Assembly: GCA_016703425.1 (NCBI GenBank)
Contig: JADJCA010000029.1
Coordinates: 186,001 to 250,000, forward strand
Source of the DNA: Myxococcales bacterium
GTDB taxonomy: Bacteria; Myxococcota_A; Polyangia; Polyangiales; Polyangiaceae
DNA: 64,000 nt
Reading direction: 5' to 3'
Part shown: one piece after another, positions 9,361 to 18,655 of the stretch
Position numbering within the stretch: position 1 is the first letter of the stretch
Layout: each line of letters begins with the position of its first letter
The notes under the pieces: generated by a model
What the model saw: the letters and a program-made list of their open reading frames with translations, nothing else
Told to the model about the DNA's origin: nothing
Databases searched by the model: none
Program-made: the position numbers and the translations under genes

Positions 9361-10548
9361 GGCAGGAGACCGACCTCGCCGCGGGCGTGCGCGAAACGCG
9401 TAGGTGCCTGCGCCGACGCGGACGCGGTTGCCTCGCCACACGAGGTGGCGCTTGAACGGTGCGCGCGCCCAGACGACGAGCATGCACAGCTCGCGGAGCG
9501 GCGAGAGCACGAGCGGAATGTACGCGCGCCGGAGGCCTCGGAGCGCGATCCAGCCGCCGGTGTCGCGGAGCGCCAGGAGCCCCGCCGCCCAGAGGAGGCC
9601 CGAGGTGACGCCGAAGAGCGCCATCGCCAGCGGCATCACGGCGAGGGGGCTCGTCAGGAGCTCGAGGGCGCGCACGAGGGGGCGCAAGCGCGAACGCAAC
9701 ATGGCCCAGCGCAGTTGGCGCTCGAAGAAGCCGGCCACGGTCGTTCCCGTCGTCACGTTCTCGAGCACCGTCGGGGCGAGGCGGATGGGCGAGCCGGCGT
9801 GCTCGTAGGTCTTTCCGAGGAGCCAGTCTTCGGCCAGCACGTCGGCGACGCGGCCTAGGCCGCCGAGGGCATCGAGCTCGCTTCGCGAGAACATCATCGA
9901 CTTGCCGACGACGAGCGCGTCGCCGAGGAGCGTTGGCAGCGCCGTGCCGGCGGCACAGAAGCCTGCAAGTTGCACGTTCTCGAGCGCGGAGCCGAGGCCG
10001 TCTTCGCCGACGCCGGCGAAGAGGTGCGTGACGAGGCCGCGGGGCGCGAGCGTGCCGCCATCGGTCATGAGGTCCGCCGCTTCGCGAAGGTAGTGCGGCG
10101 GGGCGCGCACGTTGCTGTCGGAGATGAGCACGACGTCGTAGGCCGCGTGACCGACCATGCCAAGCAAGTTGTCGACCTTCGGGTTCATGCGGCCCGTGCC
10201 CTTGTGGACGATGATCTTGACGGGGACGTGGCGGTGCCGCGCCGCGAGGCGCTGGACGATGGCGAGCGCCGGATCGTCGCTTCGCGTGGTGCCGAAGACG
10301 ATCTCGAAGCGCTCGTGGTCCTGCAGGAACATCGATTCGAGGTTCTTCTCGAGATCGCCGTCGGCGCCGGCCAGCGGCTTGAGCAACGTGACGGGCAACG
10401 GCGCCCCGGCGCGTCCCAGGGCGCGGTGCTTGGCCCGCCGCGAACGAACGACGGCGGTGGCCAAGAGGCCGAGCGGAACCCAGAGCGAAGTGACGGCCAC
10501 CACCAGGGCAGCGACGCCGTAGGCAAGAGCGTGGATGGGAGAGCTCAA
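9358..10548 (-). CDS. Ceramide glucosyltransferase-like family 2/21 glycosyltransferase
   Basis: I place the start at the TTG at 10548, which overlaps the stop of the preceding GtrA-like gene (TTGA); this gives 396 residues. An N-terminal transmembrane helix (residues about 5-30) precedes the GT21-type catalytic domain: TLLKPLAGADGDLEKNLESM, then LISDSNVR (the D2 motif), LAEDWLLGK (D3) and RQLRW, the (Q/R)xxRW acceptor motif. Two or more hydrophobic segments close the protein. Family members transfer a sugar from UDP-sugar to ceramide or hopanoid lipid at the inner membrane. The GtrA-like partner upstream on the same strand suggests lipid-linked sugar handling. Substrate cannot be told from the sequence. 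The reading frame is open further upstream only because the broken GtrA gene is read through. Confidence 0.85.
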   Translation of the reverse strand: MSSPIHALAYGVAALVVAVTSLWVPLGLLATAVVRSRRAKHRALGRAGAPLPVTLLKPLAGADGDLEKNLESMFLQDHERFEIVFGTTRSDDPALAIVQRLAARHRHVPVKIIVHKGTGRMNPKVDNLLGMVGHAAYDVVLISDSNVRAPPHYLREAADLMTDGGTLAPRGLVTHLFAGVGEDGLGSALENVQLAGFCAAGTALPTLLGDALVVGKSMMFSRSELDALGGLGRVADVLAEDWLLGKTYEHAGSPIRLAPTVLENVTTGTTVAGFFERQLRWAMLRSRLRPLVRALELLTSPLAVMPLAMALFGVTSGLLWAAGLLALRDTGGWIALRGLRRAYIPLVLSPLRELCMLVVWARAPFKRHLVWRGNRVRVGAGTYAFRARPRRGRSPA

Positions 10549-10992
10549 GGCGTCTCGCCCCTCGGGCGGCGTCGAAACACGAGCGACCAAAGCGGGAGCG
10601 AGAAGCCGAAGTACACCGCGCTCGTGGTGACGAGGCGAAGGAGCGGAAGCGCGGCCGCTCCGGGCGCGGCGACGCGAACCGCGACATCGAAGACGAAGGC
10701 GTTCAGCACGAGGGCGCCGAGCTCGACGACGACGAAGAGCGCGGCTTCTGCGCCAGCGCGAGGCATTGCTCTCGCGGTACCCCGTCTCGCGGTCGCGCGT
10801 CTCGCGGAAGGTGAAGAGCTTGGAGCCGAAGAACTGAACGACGACGCCGAGGACGAGCGCGGGAATGCTCGCCGACCGCGCCGCCACGCCGAGCCAAACG
10901 AAGAGCGACAGCGCGCCAATGTCGACGAGCGTGGCGAGCGCTCCCACCAGGCTCCCGCGCCGAAACGTCGCACCGTCCGCTGCCTGCGCCAT
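10545..10992 (-). pseudogene. GtrA-like membrane protein, frame broken in the middle
   Basis: From the ATG at 10992 one frame encodes the first half of a GtrA-family flippase: GSLVGALATLVDIGALSLFV, a second helix, and the conserved KLFTFRET loop. The remaining two helices (AALFVVVELGALVLNAFVF and LLRLVTTSAVYFGFSLPLWS) are encoded in a different frame that stops at 10545. The break lies between about 10745 and 10815. Joined, the product is about 149 residues with four transmembrane helices, the normal GtrA size. GtrA proteins are proposed to flip undecaprenyl-linked sugars. The stop overlaps the start of the glycosyltransferase, so the genes are translationally coupled. A single-base consensus error is a likely cause of the break. 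Confidence 0.7.
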
Positions 10993-11176
10993 GCCAACTC
11001 GCCTCACGGGGGCCAACGTGCGAGCCCCATGCCGCATGCCCATCGAGGGTGACGTTCGCGCAACGTCTCGGAATCAGCTGGCTCATGAGCGCCTCGGACC
11101 GACTGGCGGAACGCGCGTTTACACCACAGTCCCGGCCGCCCTCGCGCAAGACTTGGCCCCGGGCGTCCGCCGGTCG

Positions 11177-12196
11177 ATGCTCGCCTGCATGGGCGTCGTG
11201 GCTCTCGTGCTCGTCTACTACGTCGTGCCGCTCGGGCTGACCTTCCTTTGGTCGTTCCGGCGTGCGTCGCGGGCCGAGACGGTCTCACGAGCCGTGCTCC
11301 TCGTAGGCTTCGCCGTCGCCGTCGCCAATCTCGGCTTCCTCGTGCGCTTCGGCGTCTACGCGCCGCATGCCTTCGCGATGGGGGCGCTGATTGGGTTGGT
11401 AGTCTCGCTGATGCGCGCGACCGACGCGCCGCTCTACGTAGACGCTCGCGATCTCGGCGTCTCGGCGGGGCGCGCCGCGGGCGGCGTCGTGTTCGCGATC
11501 GCCGGAGCTTCGCTCGCGAGTGGAGCCCGCGACACGGAGGCGGCGCCATTCAACGTGACGTTTCCCTTCAAAGAGGGAACCTTCCTCGTAGCCGCCGGTG
11601 GTGCCGGCTCTTTCGGTGTGGACGTCGACGGCGCGGCGCAGCGCCTCGCCATCGATCTCGTGAAGCTCGACGCGCTCGGGTTTCGCAGCAGGACGCTTTG
11701 GCCGACCGCGCCCGAGGACTTCAACGCCTTCGACGAGCCGATCTACGCGCCGTGTGACGGCACCGTGCTCGCCTCCGAAGACGACCGACCCGACTTGCCG
11801 CCGACGCAGTCCGACGGCGCCCAGCCGCTCGGCAACTTCGTCGCCATCGGCTGCACGGAGGCGACGATCGTCATGACGCACCTCCGGCGCGCATCGATCA
11901 AGGCGCCCCATAACTCCAGCGTGCGCGTCGGCGAGCTCGTCGCGCGCGTCGGCGCCAGCGGGCGCGCCGGCGAGGCCAAGCTCCGCATCTACGCCCTTCG
12001 CGGCCGCGAGTCGCAGCCGGCACGCATCGTCGCCCATGGCACGCCCGTCGCGCTCAACCTCGGCGAGGGCGTGCTGGTGCGCGGGGACCGCGCAGCGCCA
12101 GTGAGGAGGTTGTCCGCGGTCTTGCGGCCCTGTCTGCTCATGGAGCGCTCGCGTCCTCCGTCGAGTTCGGTCCAGGGCCTCGATCGACCTTTGTAA
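11177..12196 (+). CDS. Membrane protein with degenerate M23 (LysM-less) peptidase-like domain
   Basis: The ATG at 11177 begins a hydrophobic N-terminus (MLACMGVVALVLVYYVVPLG) followed by two or three more membrane helices to about residue 120; the start could lie slightly upstream. The C-terminal half matches the M23 metallopeptidase fold: FNAFDEPIYAPCDGTVLASE, LGNFVAIGC, TIVMTHLRR, VRVGELVARVGASGR. The residues that should be the zinc-binding HxH near the end (usually PHLHxxx) read AKLRIYA, and the first histidine is also missing. It therefore looks like a non-catalytic member, as in EnvC-type regulators of cell-wall hydrolases. It is divergent from the GtrA/glycosyltransferase pair. Confidence 0.6.
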   Translation: MLACMGVVALVLVYYVVPLGLTFLWSFRRASRAETVSRAVLLVGFAVAVANLGFLVRFGVYAPHAFAMGALIGLVVSLMRATDAPLYVDARDLGVSAGRAAGGVVFAIAGASLASGARDTEAAPFNVTFPFKEGTFLVAAGGAGSFGVDVDGAAQRLAIDLVKLDALGFRSRTLWPTAPEDFNAFDEPIYAPCDGTVLASEDDRPDLPPTQSDGAQPLGNFVAIGCTEATIVMTHLRRASIKAPHNSSVRVGELVARVGASGRAGEAKLRIYALRGRESQPARIVAHGTPVALNLGEGVLVRGDRAAPVRRLSAVLRPCLLMERSRPPSSSVQGLDRPL

Positions 12197-12261
12197 GTTG
12201 CAATCGGGTCAATAGCGCCGTCCCTTTGGCGCGCGCCGCGGGCGTCGGCTAAGCCCGCGCC

Positions 12262-12782
12262 ATGATGCGTCTCGTCGCTGGCGTCGGGCTCGTTGCGCTT
12301 CTTGTGACCGCCCCGGTCGCCTGCTCGGGTAGCGGCGGAGGGGTGTCGTCTTCGGACGCGGGCGACAGCGACAGCGCCACGAGGCAGGGGCGGTCCGGCC
12401 AGACGTCGACCGGCGCGGACGCAGCGACCAAGGGCGATGCGGGCACGGCGACGTTGCTGGCCTGCGACCAGGCGGTGACGTCGGCGGCCGTCCAGGTCAC
12501 GGTCAACCCCGGGGGAGCTCCGCTCGACGCAAAGGGCGGCACCTTGGGTGCTGGCCACTACAAGGCGAGCGTGCGGCGACGCCGATATCAGGGCGAAGAG
12601 CGGCGGCGCGCTCAACTATGGGGGGACCATCGAGGCGTCAGGGCCGAGCCTCACGATGACGGTGGATTGCGGCGGAGAAGACGCCGTGCCCTGGACCTTC
12701 ACGGGCCGGCATCACGCTCCTCACGGCCTTCACCGACGCGAGCGGTCTCACGTGGAATTACGTGTGGAAGCGCATTCCCTGA
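12262..12782 (+). pseudogene. Small lipoprotein with two frame breaks
   Basis: The ATG at 12262 opens a lipoprotein signal (VALLVTAPVAC; Cys21 would be lipidated) followed by a serine, glycine and aspartate-rich linker. The globular part is split over three frames: up to GAGHYKAS near 12570, then CGDADIRAKSGGALNY through AVPWTFT near 12705 in a second frame, then ITLLTAFTDASGLTWNYVW to a stop at 12780-12782 in a third. Read in sequence the pieces make one sensible protein of about 173 residues. Two indels within 140 bases suggest either decay or poor local consensus quality. No family assigned. Confidence 0.55.
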
Positions 12783-12849
12783 GTGCCCGTGACCCGGTGA
12801 CCCTCGGGTCTCTTCGCAAAGGTGCCCACCTCTGCGAGCATGGCCCGGC

Positions 12850-14047
12850 ATGCGAAACCCGTTCTCCCAGATGCCCGTGAAAGAGCCACCGGCGCCGGCC
12901 GATATCGTCACGCTGCTTAACGAGATGGGGGGGGGGGGGGGCGGCGGGGGAGGGAGGGGCCCACCTCGAGCCGAAACACGAGCTCATGCGTGTTCGCTTT
13001 CGCATCGACGGCACGATGGTGGAGCAACCGGCGGTGCAGGGCGCCGAGTCGGTTCTTCAGCTCGTGTCCCGCGTGAAGGTCCTCGCACGCATGGACATCT
13101 CGGAGAAGCGCATCCCGCAGGACGGTCAGCTCTTGCTCGACGTCGGCTTGCCGCAGGGCATCAACATGCGCGCGTCGACCTTTCCCAGCAGCCACGGCGA
13201 GAAGGTCGTGCTCCGCCTCTTCTCGCATCAGGGAGCGCTCGAGTTCGAAGGGCTCGGGGTCCCGCCGGAGATGCAGGTTCGGCTGAAGGAGATCATCACG
13301 CGGCCGCAAGGCTTCCTCGTGACGTGCGGGCCCACGGGCGCCGGCAAGACGTCGACGCTCTATTCGCTCCTGCGGCTCGTCGATGTCCTCAAGAAGAACG
13401 TTGTCACGCTCGAGGATCCCGTTGAGGTCGACTTGCCCCACGTGACGCAGGGGCAGATTCAGCCGCGCGCTGGCTTCACCTTCGCCGGCGGCCTCCGCGC
13501 GCTCTTGCGCCAAGATCCCGACGTCATCCTCGTCGGCGAGGTCCGCGACACGGAGACGGCAGCCATCGCGCTGCAAGCGGCGCTCACGGGGCACATGGTC
13601 CTCTCGACGCTGCACACCTCCGACACCGTCGCGACCATCGTTCGCCTCGTCGACCTCGGCGTCGAGCCTTGGATCATCGCCAACGCGCTCACCGTCATCG
13701 TCGCGCAGCGCCTCGTGCGCGTGGTTTGTCAGCACTGCATCGAGCACGGCGAGCTCACGGCCGACGTCTGGGACGACGAAGAGGTGCTCTTCCCCGCTGG
13801 CGCGCGCATCGTGAGGCCGCGCGGGTGTGGCGCCTGCCACAACACCGGCTACCGCGGGCGAACGGGCATCTTCGAGGTCCTCGAGGTCGACGACGAGCTC
13901 CGCGACCTCGTGAAGCACAAGGCGTCGATCCTCGAGTTTCGTCAAGCGATGCGAATTCGCCGCGTCGTTTCGCTCCGGCGTGCCGGGTTCTTGAAGGTCG
14001 AGGCCGGCGTGACCACGGTCGACGAGGTCATGCGCGTCACGACGTAG
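12850..14047 (+). CDS. Type IV pilus / type II secretion ATPase (PilB/GspE family) with G15 frame break
   Basis: An ATG at 12850 starts MRNPFSQMPVKEPPAP and the helix ADIVTLLNEM, after which a 15-G run (12927-12941) and further G-rich bases destroy the frame. The body resumes at AHLEPKHELMRVRFRIDG, the usual start of the secretion ATPase N2 domain. It continues with Walker A GPTGAGKTS, the Asp box LEDPVE, Walker B RQDPDVILVGEVRD, the His box HTSDT, and the tetracysteine zinc site (VCQHC and CGACHNTG) that marks PilB/GspE rather than PilT. About 400 residues in all, so the MshEN-type N-terminal domain of full PilB is missing. These hexamers power pilus extension or secretion pseudopilus assembly. 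No other pilus gene is adjacent. It is convergent with the radical SAM gene. Confidence 0.8.
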
Positions 14048-14065
14048 CGTTCGAAGGGACGCGGC

Positions 14066-17000
14066 CTACTCGGCGGAGACCTCGAGCACCGGCGGCGGCG
14101 AGGGGACCGTGTCTACCGGCGCCGTGGCGAGCAGGGCGACGGGAGGGGCTGCGAGCGCTGCCGCGAGCTCCGCGCGCGCGCGGTGGAGTTCCCTCGCCAT
14201 GTCGAGGTTCATGGGCGAGACAAGGGCGTCGCCGCTCCAGGCGCCGAGGCCCACGCGAAGCCCGAAGGGCTCGGGGGTCGTGCCCCCTCCGACCTGGTCG
14301 CCGCTCTCGCCGGCGAGCGTCTTGACGATCTCTTCGAGCCGCACCGCCCCGTTGGGGCGAATGTCGACGTCGATGGTGATCGAGGTGAAGTCCCCGTGCA
14401 GGCCCGCCGGCGCGAGGGCATCGTCGCCGCCCAGCTTCATGGCGCGGACGAAAGACCGCACGTCGACCCATTTGCCGATGCCGTCGATGACGCGCTTGTG
14501 GCGGAGCTCGGGCGCGGCGAGGAACGCGGCGACGCGCTCTTCGAGCCATGCGCGACCGCCGAGCGGCGCGAGGTCTTTGTTGGCGAAGGCGAGCACGTAG
14601 CGCGCGCCGTCGATCAGCTTGGTGACGGCCGGATCGCGAGGGCCAAGGACCGTCGCAGCCAAGAACTCGAGACCGCGCGGCGAGCCGGCCGTGAGCGACG
14701 CCAGCATCGCGGGGGCGTCGATGTCGGCCGTGATCTTCACGTCGACGATTTCCGCGAGGCTCGCGGTGCCAAGCGTGAGCGCCGGGCCGAAGGTCATGTC
14801 GGGCTTCGGGTGGAACCCAATCGTGTAGAAGAGCGGCACGTCGACGCGTCGAAACGCTCGCGGCAGCGCGCGGATGAGATCCAAGTGGGAGAGCAACGCC
14901 GCGGGCCCACGCTTCGTGTAGACGAAGCGGTAGCGGCGCGGCTCGCCTTGCACGAAAGACGCGGGCGGCGCTTCGCGAGGGCGTTTCGGTGCCGGCCGCA
15001 CCTCGGTGATGGCCTCGCGCGGCGCCTCCGCGGTTTCGTCGGCGGCCGCAGTGATCTCGGCCGGCGGCGCGTCGGTCGGCGCGGCCTCCGCAGCCTCGAC
15101 CGGCAACGCCCGCTGCCGCGGCTCTTCAGCGCCGAGCTTGCGGAGGTAGACGAGGCGCTCGTCGCGCATGGCGCCGAGGTCGCAGGCGACGCCGCAGTCG
15201 TAGCAAACGAGCTTGCGAGCGTCGGCGTTCGCGTCCTTGAGGTTCGTCGCGTGAACGAACTGACCCGCGACCTTGCCGCAGGGCGGTGAGAGGCGGCTCT
15301 TCAGAGCCTTCTTGTACTCGCGGACCAAAAAGCCGTCTTCGAGGCCCACGTCGATGTGGTCCCAGGGAAGCCGCGCCGTCACGGGGATGGTGCCGAGGAA
15401 CGTCTTCGGCTCGAGCCCTTCGGCGACCATGGCGTCTTGCCATAGCTCGATCTTCATGTGCTCGTCCCACGAGTCGAAGCGAGCGCCCGCCTTGTACGCG
15501 CGCTCGATGACCCGGCCGAGGCGGCGATCGCCGCGGGCGAAGACACCCTCGAGCCACGAGCCGACCGAGTCGTGGGTGCGGAGCTTGATCTTGCTCTTGC
15601 GAGCCTCCTCGCGAAGCCAGAATTGCTTCTGTTCGACCTGATCGGGCGCGTCCATGGCGCACCACTGGAACGGCGTGTGCGGCTTGGGCACGTGCGTCGA
15701 GACGCTGACCGTCACCGTGGGGGCGCCGCCGGCGCGCTTCTCTTTCTTGATGCGCTTTCCGACCTCGAAGGCGCGGGCGCCGACGCGGACGATCTCGCGG
15801 ACGTCGGCCTCTTCCTCCGTGGGCAAGCCGATCATGAAGTAGAGCTTCATGGCGTTCCAGCCGCGGGAGAAGACCCGCTCGGCCGTCGTCATGAGCTGCT
15901 CTTCCGTGACGTTCTTGTTCACGACGTCGCGCATGCGCTGGCTGCCGGCCTCTGGCGCGAAGGTGATGCCGCTGGCGCGCACCGTCTGGATGTCGTCCAA
16001 GACGTTCTCGGAGAGGCCATAGGCGCGGAGCGACGAGACGCCGAGCGAGACGCGCTCCTTGGCGAGGCGCGCGCTGACCTTCTCGATGAGCGGCGCGATG
16101 CACGAGTAGTCGGCCGTCGAGAGCGACGTGAGGCTCACCTCGTCGTAGCCGGACTTCTGGATGGCCCTCGTCACCGTCTCGACGATGTCTTCCGGATCAC
16201 GCTCGCGGACGGGCCGATAGATCATCCCCGCTTGGCAGAAGCGGCATCCTTCGGTGCAACCGCGTGCGATCTCGATCGACATGCGATCGAAGATGGCTTC
16301 CGGGCCGCCGACGGGGCTGTCGTCGGGGAAGGGGTACTTGTTGAGGTCGGGGACGTAGTTTCGGCGGATGACGCGGGGGAGTCCCTCGTGCTTCGGCGCG
16401 GCGACGACCGCGAAGCCGGTGTCGGCTTCGATGGTGACGTTGTAGAGGCTCGGGACGTAGACGCCCTCGAGCATTGCGATGCGAACGAGTCGCTCGGCGC
16501 GCGGCACGCCGGCGTTGCGGAGCTCGGTCCATAGCAGCGCGACCTCGGTCGGGCGCTCTTCGCCGTCGCCGATGAGCACGGCGTCGATGAAGTCGCTGAT
16601 GGGCTCCGGATGCGTCGCCACGGGGCCGCCGGCGATGACGAGCGGATCGGCTTCGCCGCGATCTTCGGAGCGGAGCGGGATGCCGCCGAGATCGAGCATC
16701 GTGAGGATGTTCGTGTACGTGAGCTCAAACTGGAGCGAGAAGCCCACGACGTCGAAGTCGCGGAGCGGGCGCGCGCTCTCGAGGGCCACGAGCGGAAGCT
16801 TTCGTTCGCGGAGCTCGTGCTCCATGTCGACCCACGGTGCGTAGGCGCGCTCGGCCAACGTGTCCGGGTGGTCGTTCAAGATCTTGTAGAGGATCTTGAA
16901 TCCCAGGTGGCTCATGCCGATGTCGTAGACGTCGGGGAAGGCGAGGCAGACGCGCGCCTTGACCGCGCTCCATTCCTTGGCGCGCTCACCAAACTCGCCG

Positions 17001-17071
17001 CCCATGTAGCGGGCAGGCTTTTGCACCTTGTGCACGAAGGACGCGTACGGATGGGCTGTTTCGCTTTTCAT
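14066..17071 (-). CDS. Fused radical SAM protein (TIGR03960) and DUF2344 (TIGR03936) protein
   Basis: I take the ATG at 17071 (MKSETAHPYASF) as start, giving 1001 residues. The N-terminal part resembles a B12-binding-like domain (CLAFPDVYDIGMSHLG), then the radical SAM domain with its CxxxCxxC cluster site (ARGCTEGCRFCQAG) and LTSLSTADYS. After a cysteine pair (CYDCGVACDLG) and an alanine/proline-rich linker near residue 690, the C-terminal third has the DUF2344 pattern (YRFVYTKRGPAALLSHLDLI, FYTIGFHPKPDMTFGPAL). The two parts are separate adjacent genes in some bacteria and fused in others. The reaction is unknown; association with RNA modification has been suggested because the genes often sit beside rne/rng. 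An in-frame upstream ATG at 17155 is less likely because it would run into the promoter region of the divergent gene. Confidence 0.9.
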   Translation of the reverse strand: MKSETAHPYASFVHKVQKPARYMGGEFGERAKEWSAVKARVCLAFPDVYDIGMSHLGFKILYKILNDHPDTLAERAYAPWVDMEHELRERKLPLVALESARPLRDFDVVGFSLQFELTYTNILTMLDLGGIPLRSEDRGEADPLVIAGGPVATHPEPISDFIDAVLIGDGEERPTEVALLWTELRNAGVPRAERLVRIAMLEGVYVPSLYNVTIEADTGFAVVAAPKHEGLPRVIRRNYVPDLNKYPFPDDSPVGGPEAIFDRMSIEIARGCTEGCRFCQAGMIYRPVRERDPEDIVETVTRAIQKSGYDEVSLTSLSTADYSCIAPLIEKVSARLAKERVSLGVSSLRAYGLSENVLDDIQTVRASGITFAPEAGSQRMRDVVNKNVTEEQLMTTAERVFSRGWNAMKLYFMIGLPTEEEADVREIVRVGARAFEVGKRIKKEKRAGGAPTVTVSVSTHVPKPHTPFQWCAMDAPDQVEQKQFWLREEARKSKIKLRTHDSVGSWLEGVFARGDRRLGRVIERAYKAGARFDSWDEHMKIELWQDAMVAEGLEPKTFLGTIPVTARLPWDHIDVGLEDGFLVREYKKALKSRLSPPCGKVAGQFVHATNLKDANADARKLVCYDCGVACDLGAMRDERLVYLRKLGAEEPRQRALPVEAAEAAPTDAPPAEITAAADETAEAPREAITEVRPAPKRPREAPPASFVQGEPRRYRFVYTKRGPAALLSHLDLIRALPRAFRRVDVPLFYTIGFHPKPDMTFGPALTLGTASLAEIVDVKITADIDAPAMLASLTAGSPRGLEFLAATVLGPRDPAVTKLIDGARYVLAFANKDLAPLGGRAWLEERVAAFLAAPELRHKRVIDGIGKWVDVRSFVRAMKLGGDDALAPAGLHGDFTSITIDVDIRPNGAVRLEEIVKTLAGESGDQVGGGTTPEPFGLRVGLGAWSGDALVSPMNLDMARELHRARAELAAALAAPPVALLATAPVDTVPSPPPVLEVSAE

Positions 17072-17178
17072 AAGGGGGCGCCGCCAAACGGGGTCGTGTC
17101 TTATGGCACAGATTGGGCCCGCGTGAAGCGGCGGCAGCGTTTCCATGGGGCCCACAAATGCCGCTACGATGCCCCACG

Positions 17179-18138
17179 ATGTCGCGATCGTTTGGCCCCG
17201 CGCTTGGTGTTCTCGCCGCCCTCATGAGCCTCGCCTTGTCGGCACCCGCCCAAGAGGCGGCGCCGCCCACCGCGCCGGCGCCCCCGCCGCCGCAACCCGA
17301 GACGCCTCCCGCCCCCGCCGCTCCTCCACCGACTCCAGCTCCGCCGCCCGCTGCTGTTCCGCCGGCCGCACCGTCGGCCACTCCGCCCACGACTTCGCCG
17401 ACGCCTTCGGGCTCGACGACTCCCGCCACGCCTCCCACCACGGAGGAGCGCGTCGTGGAGGAGCGTGTCGTTGACGAGCGCATCGTCTCGGGACCGGGCG
17501 CTCCAAAGGCGGACGACGACGCGAAGGACAAGAGCAAGACGACGACGCCGCCCGAGGAAGACGAGGGGCCCGGCCTCAAGTGGGTGTGGCTCGTGCCCGA
17601 CTTGGGGTTCTCGTACATCAACATGAAGAGCTTCAGCGAGACGAACCTCGCCGTCGTCGACTCGGAGAAGTCGGGCCTCATGGCGGGCGCGGGTGCGGGC
17701 ATTCGCCTCGTGTTTCTCACGCTCGGCCTGCGCGCGCGTCATCACTTCGCCATGAGCATGTGGCAAGTCATGGGCGACGTCGGCCTCCACTTCAAGTTTG
17801 GTCGCGTCGATCCGTACCTCGCCATTCGCGGCGGCTACGACTCGGTCGGTTCGTTTGATCAGGCCGTCGGCAACGCGACGGGCAGCGCCAAGGTCGAGGT
17901 CAACGGCTTCAACGTGGGAGCGGGCCTAGGGCTCGACTACTTCGTCACCAACGCCGTGACGCTCGGCGTGGAAGGCAGCGGCGACTTCCTGTTTCTCACG
18001 CGCCCGTTGCCTCCGCTACCCACGGGCCTCACGGCACAGCAGCAAGCGGCCATCAAAGCGAACCCGCTCTACCAAAACGCCGGCTCGTCGATCGGCTTCG
18101 GCGGCGTCGTAGCGGGGCGCTTGGGGTTTCACTTCTGA
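17179..18138 (+). CDS. Outer-membrane beta-barrel protein with proline-rich N-terminal linker
   Basis: Starting at the ATG at 17179 the product has 319 residues: a signal peptide (residues 1-24, ending LALSAPAQ), an extended proline/alanine/threonine linker to about residue 110 with the charged repeat EERVVEERVVDERIV, then a region of alternating beta-strands (LVPDLGFSYINMKSF, GIRLVFLTLGLRARHHF, LHFKFGRVDPYLAIRGGY) ending in phenylalanine (RLGFHF), as expected of a small outer-membrane barrel. The linker probably crosses the peptidoglycan. No specific family is recognised; such proteins are common in myxobacteria. It is divergent from the radical SAM gene with a gap of 107 bases. Its stop runs directly into a hexanucleotide array. 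Confidence 0.7.
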   Translation: MSRSFGPALGVLAALMSLALSAPAQEAAPPTAPAPPPPQPETPPAPAAPPPTPAPPPAAVPPAAPSATPPTTSPTPSGSTTPATPPTTEERVVEERVVDERIVSGPGAPKADDDAKDKSKTTTPPEEDEGPGLKWVWLVPDLGFSYINMKSFSETNLAVVDSEKSGLMAGAGAGIRLVFLTLGLRARHHFAMSMWQVMGDVGLHFKFGRVDPYLAIRGGYDSVGSFDQAVGNATGSAKVEVNGFNVGAGLGLDYFVTNAVTLGVEGSGDFLFLTRPLPPLPTGLTAQQQAAIKANPLYQNAGSSIGFGGVVAGRLGFHF

Positions 18139-18219
18139 GAGGTCGAGGTCGAGGTCGAGGTCGAGGTCGAGGTCGAGGTCGAGGTCGAGGTCGAGGTCGC
18201 GGTCGCGGTCGCGGTCGAG
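18139..18219. repeat. GAGGTC hexanucleotide array 1
   Basis: About 13 head-to-tail copies of GAGGTC, the last few as GCGGTC, start immediately after the stop codon of the outer-membrane protein gene. The same hexamer forms arrays at 18578-18649 (other strand), 19171-19253, 43491-43656 and 52397-52438. Confidence 0.9.
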
Positions 18220-18267
18220 CGTGTAGTGTGCAGGCACCGCAACAACGGGCTGCTGCTTGCGCGATCG

Positions 18268-18397
18268 CCCCGAGAGTTGGTTGGTCCTGCCTAGACGCGC
18301 ACACCGCGCGCCAGCGCCTTCTCGGTGACGCGCGGAAGAGCGTGGCGCTGTCACGCGGTCTGCGCTGGGGGAAGGCATGACCAACCAACTCTCGGGG
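18268..18397. repeat. 25-bp inverted repeat, arms 80 bases apart
   Basis: The arm at 18268-18292 (CCCCGAGAGTTGGTTGGTC plus CTGCCT) is repeated in reverse complement at 18373-18397 with a single mismatch. No gene is supported between or around the arms (18220-18577). The arms could pair in RNA or mark the ends of a small non-autonomous element. There is no target-site duplication that I can see and no U tract. Confidence 0.8.
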
Positions 18398-18577
18398 CTT
18401 CAGCACGGGGGCATCCTTTCGAACCTGGTAGGTGATCTCGCACGTGCTGCTCCTACGCGACGGCCGACGTAGTCGGCCTCCGGTCGCGCCTCGCGCGCCC
18501 GCGCTCGGAGCCTCTCACCACAAACTCATCGCCTACGGCGTCGCGTGGACTTGCTGGTGCTGGTCGTTTTGGGGAAT

Positions 18578-18649
18578 GGACCAGGACCGCGACCGCGACC
18601 ACGACCACGACCACGACCAGGACCAGGACCAGGACCGTGATCGCGACCA
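18578..18649. repeat. Hexanucleotide array 2 (opposite orientation)
   Basis: About 12 units of GACCNN (GACCGC, GACCAC, GACCAG), i.e. the complement of the GAGGTC-type repeat with a variable position. It lies 6 bases past the end of the four-helix-bundle gene. Long open frames across it are artefacts of the repeat (alternating valine or Asp-dipeptides). Confidence 0.85.
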
Positions 18650-18655
18650 AGCCCC

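Noticed and set aside
10549..11043. A GtrA-glycosyltransferase fusion protein of 561 residues
   Set aside because: The long open frame passes through an out-of-frame, arginine-rich stretch where the second half of GtrA is encoded in another frame; the glycosyltransferase has its own coupled TTG start at 10548.
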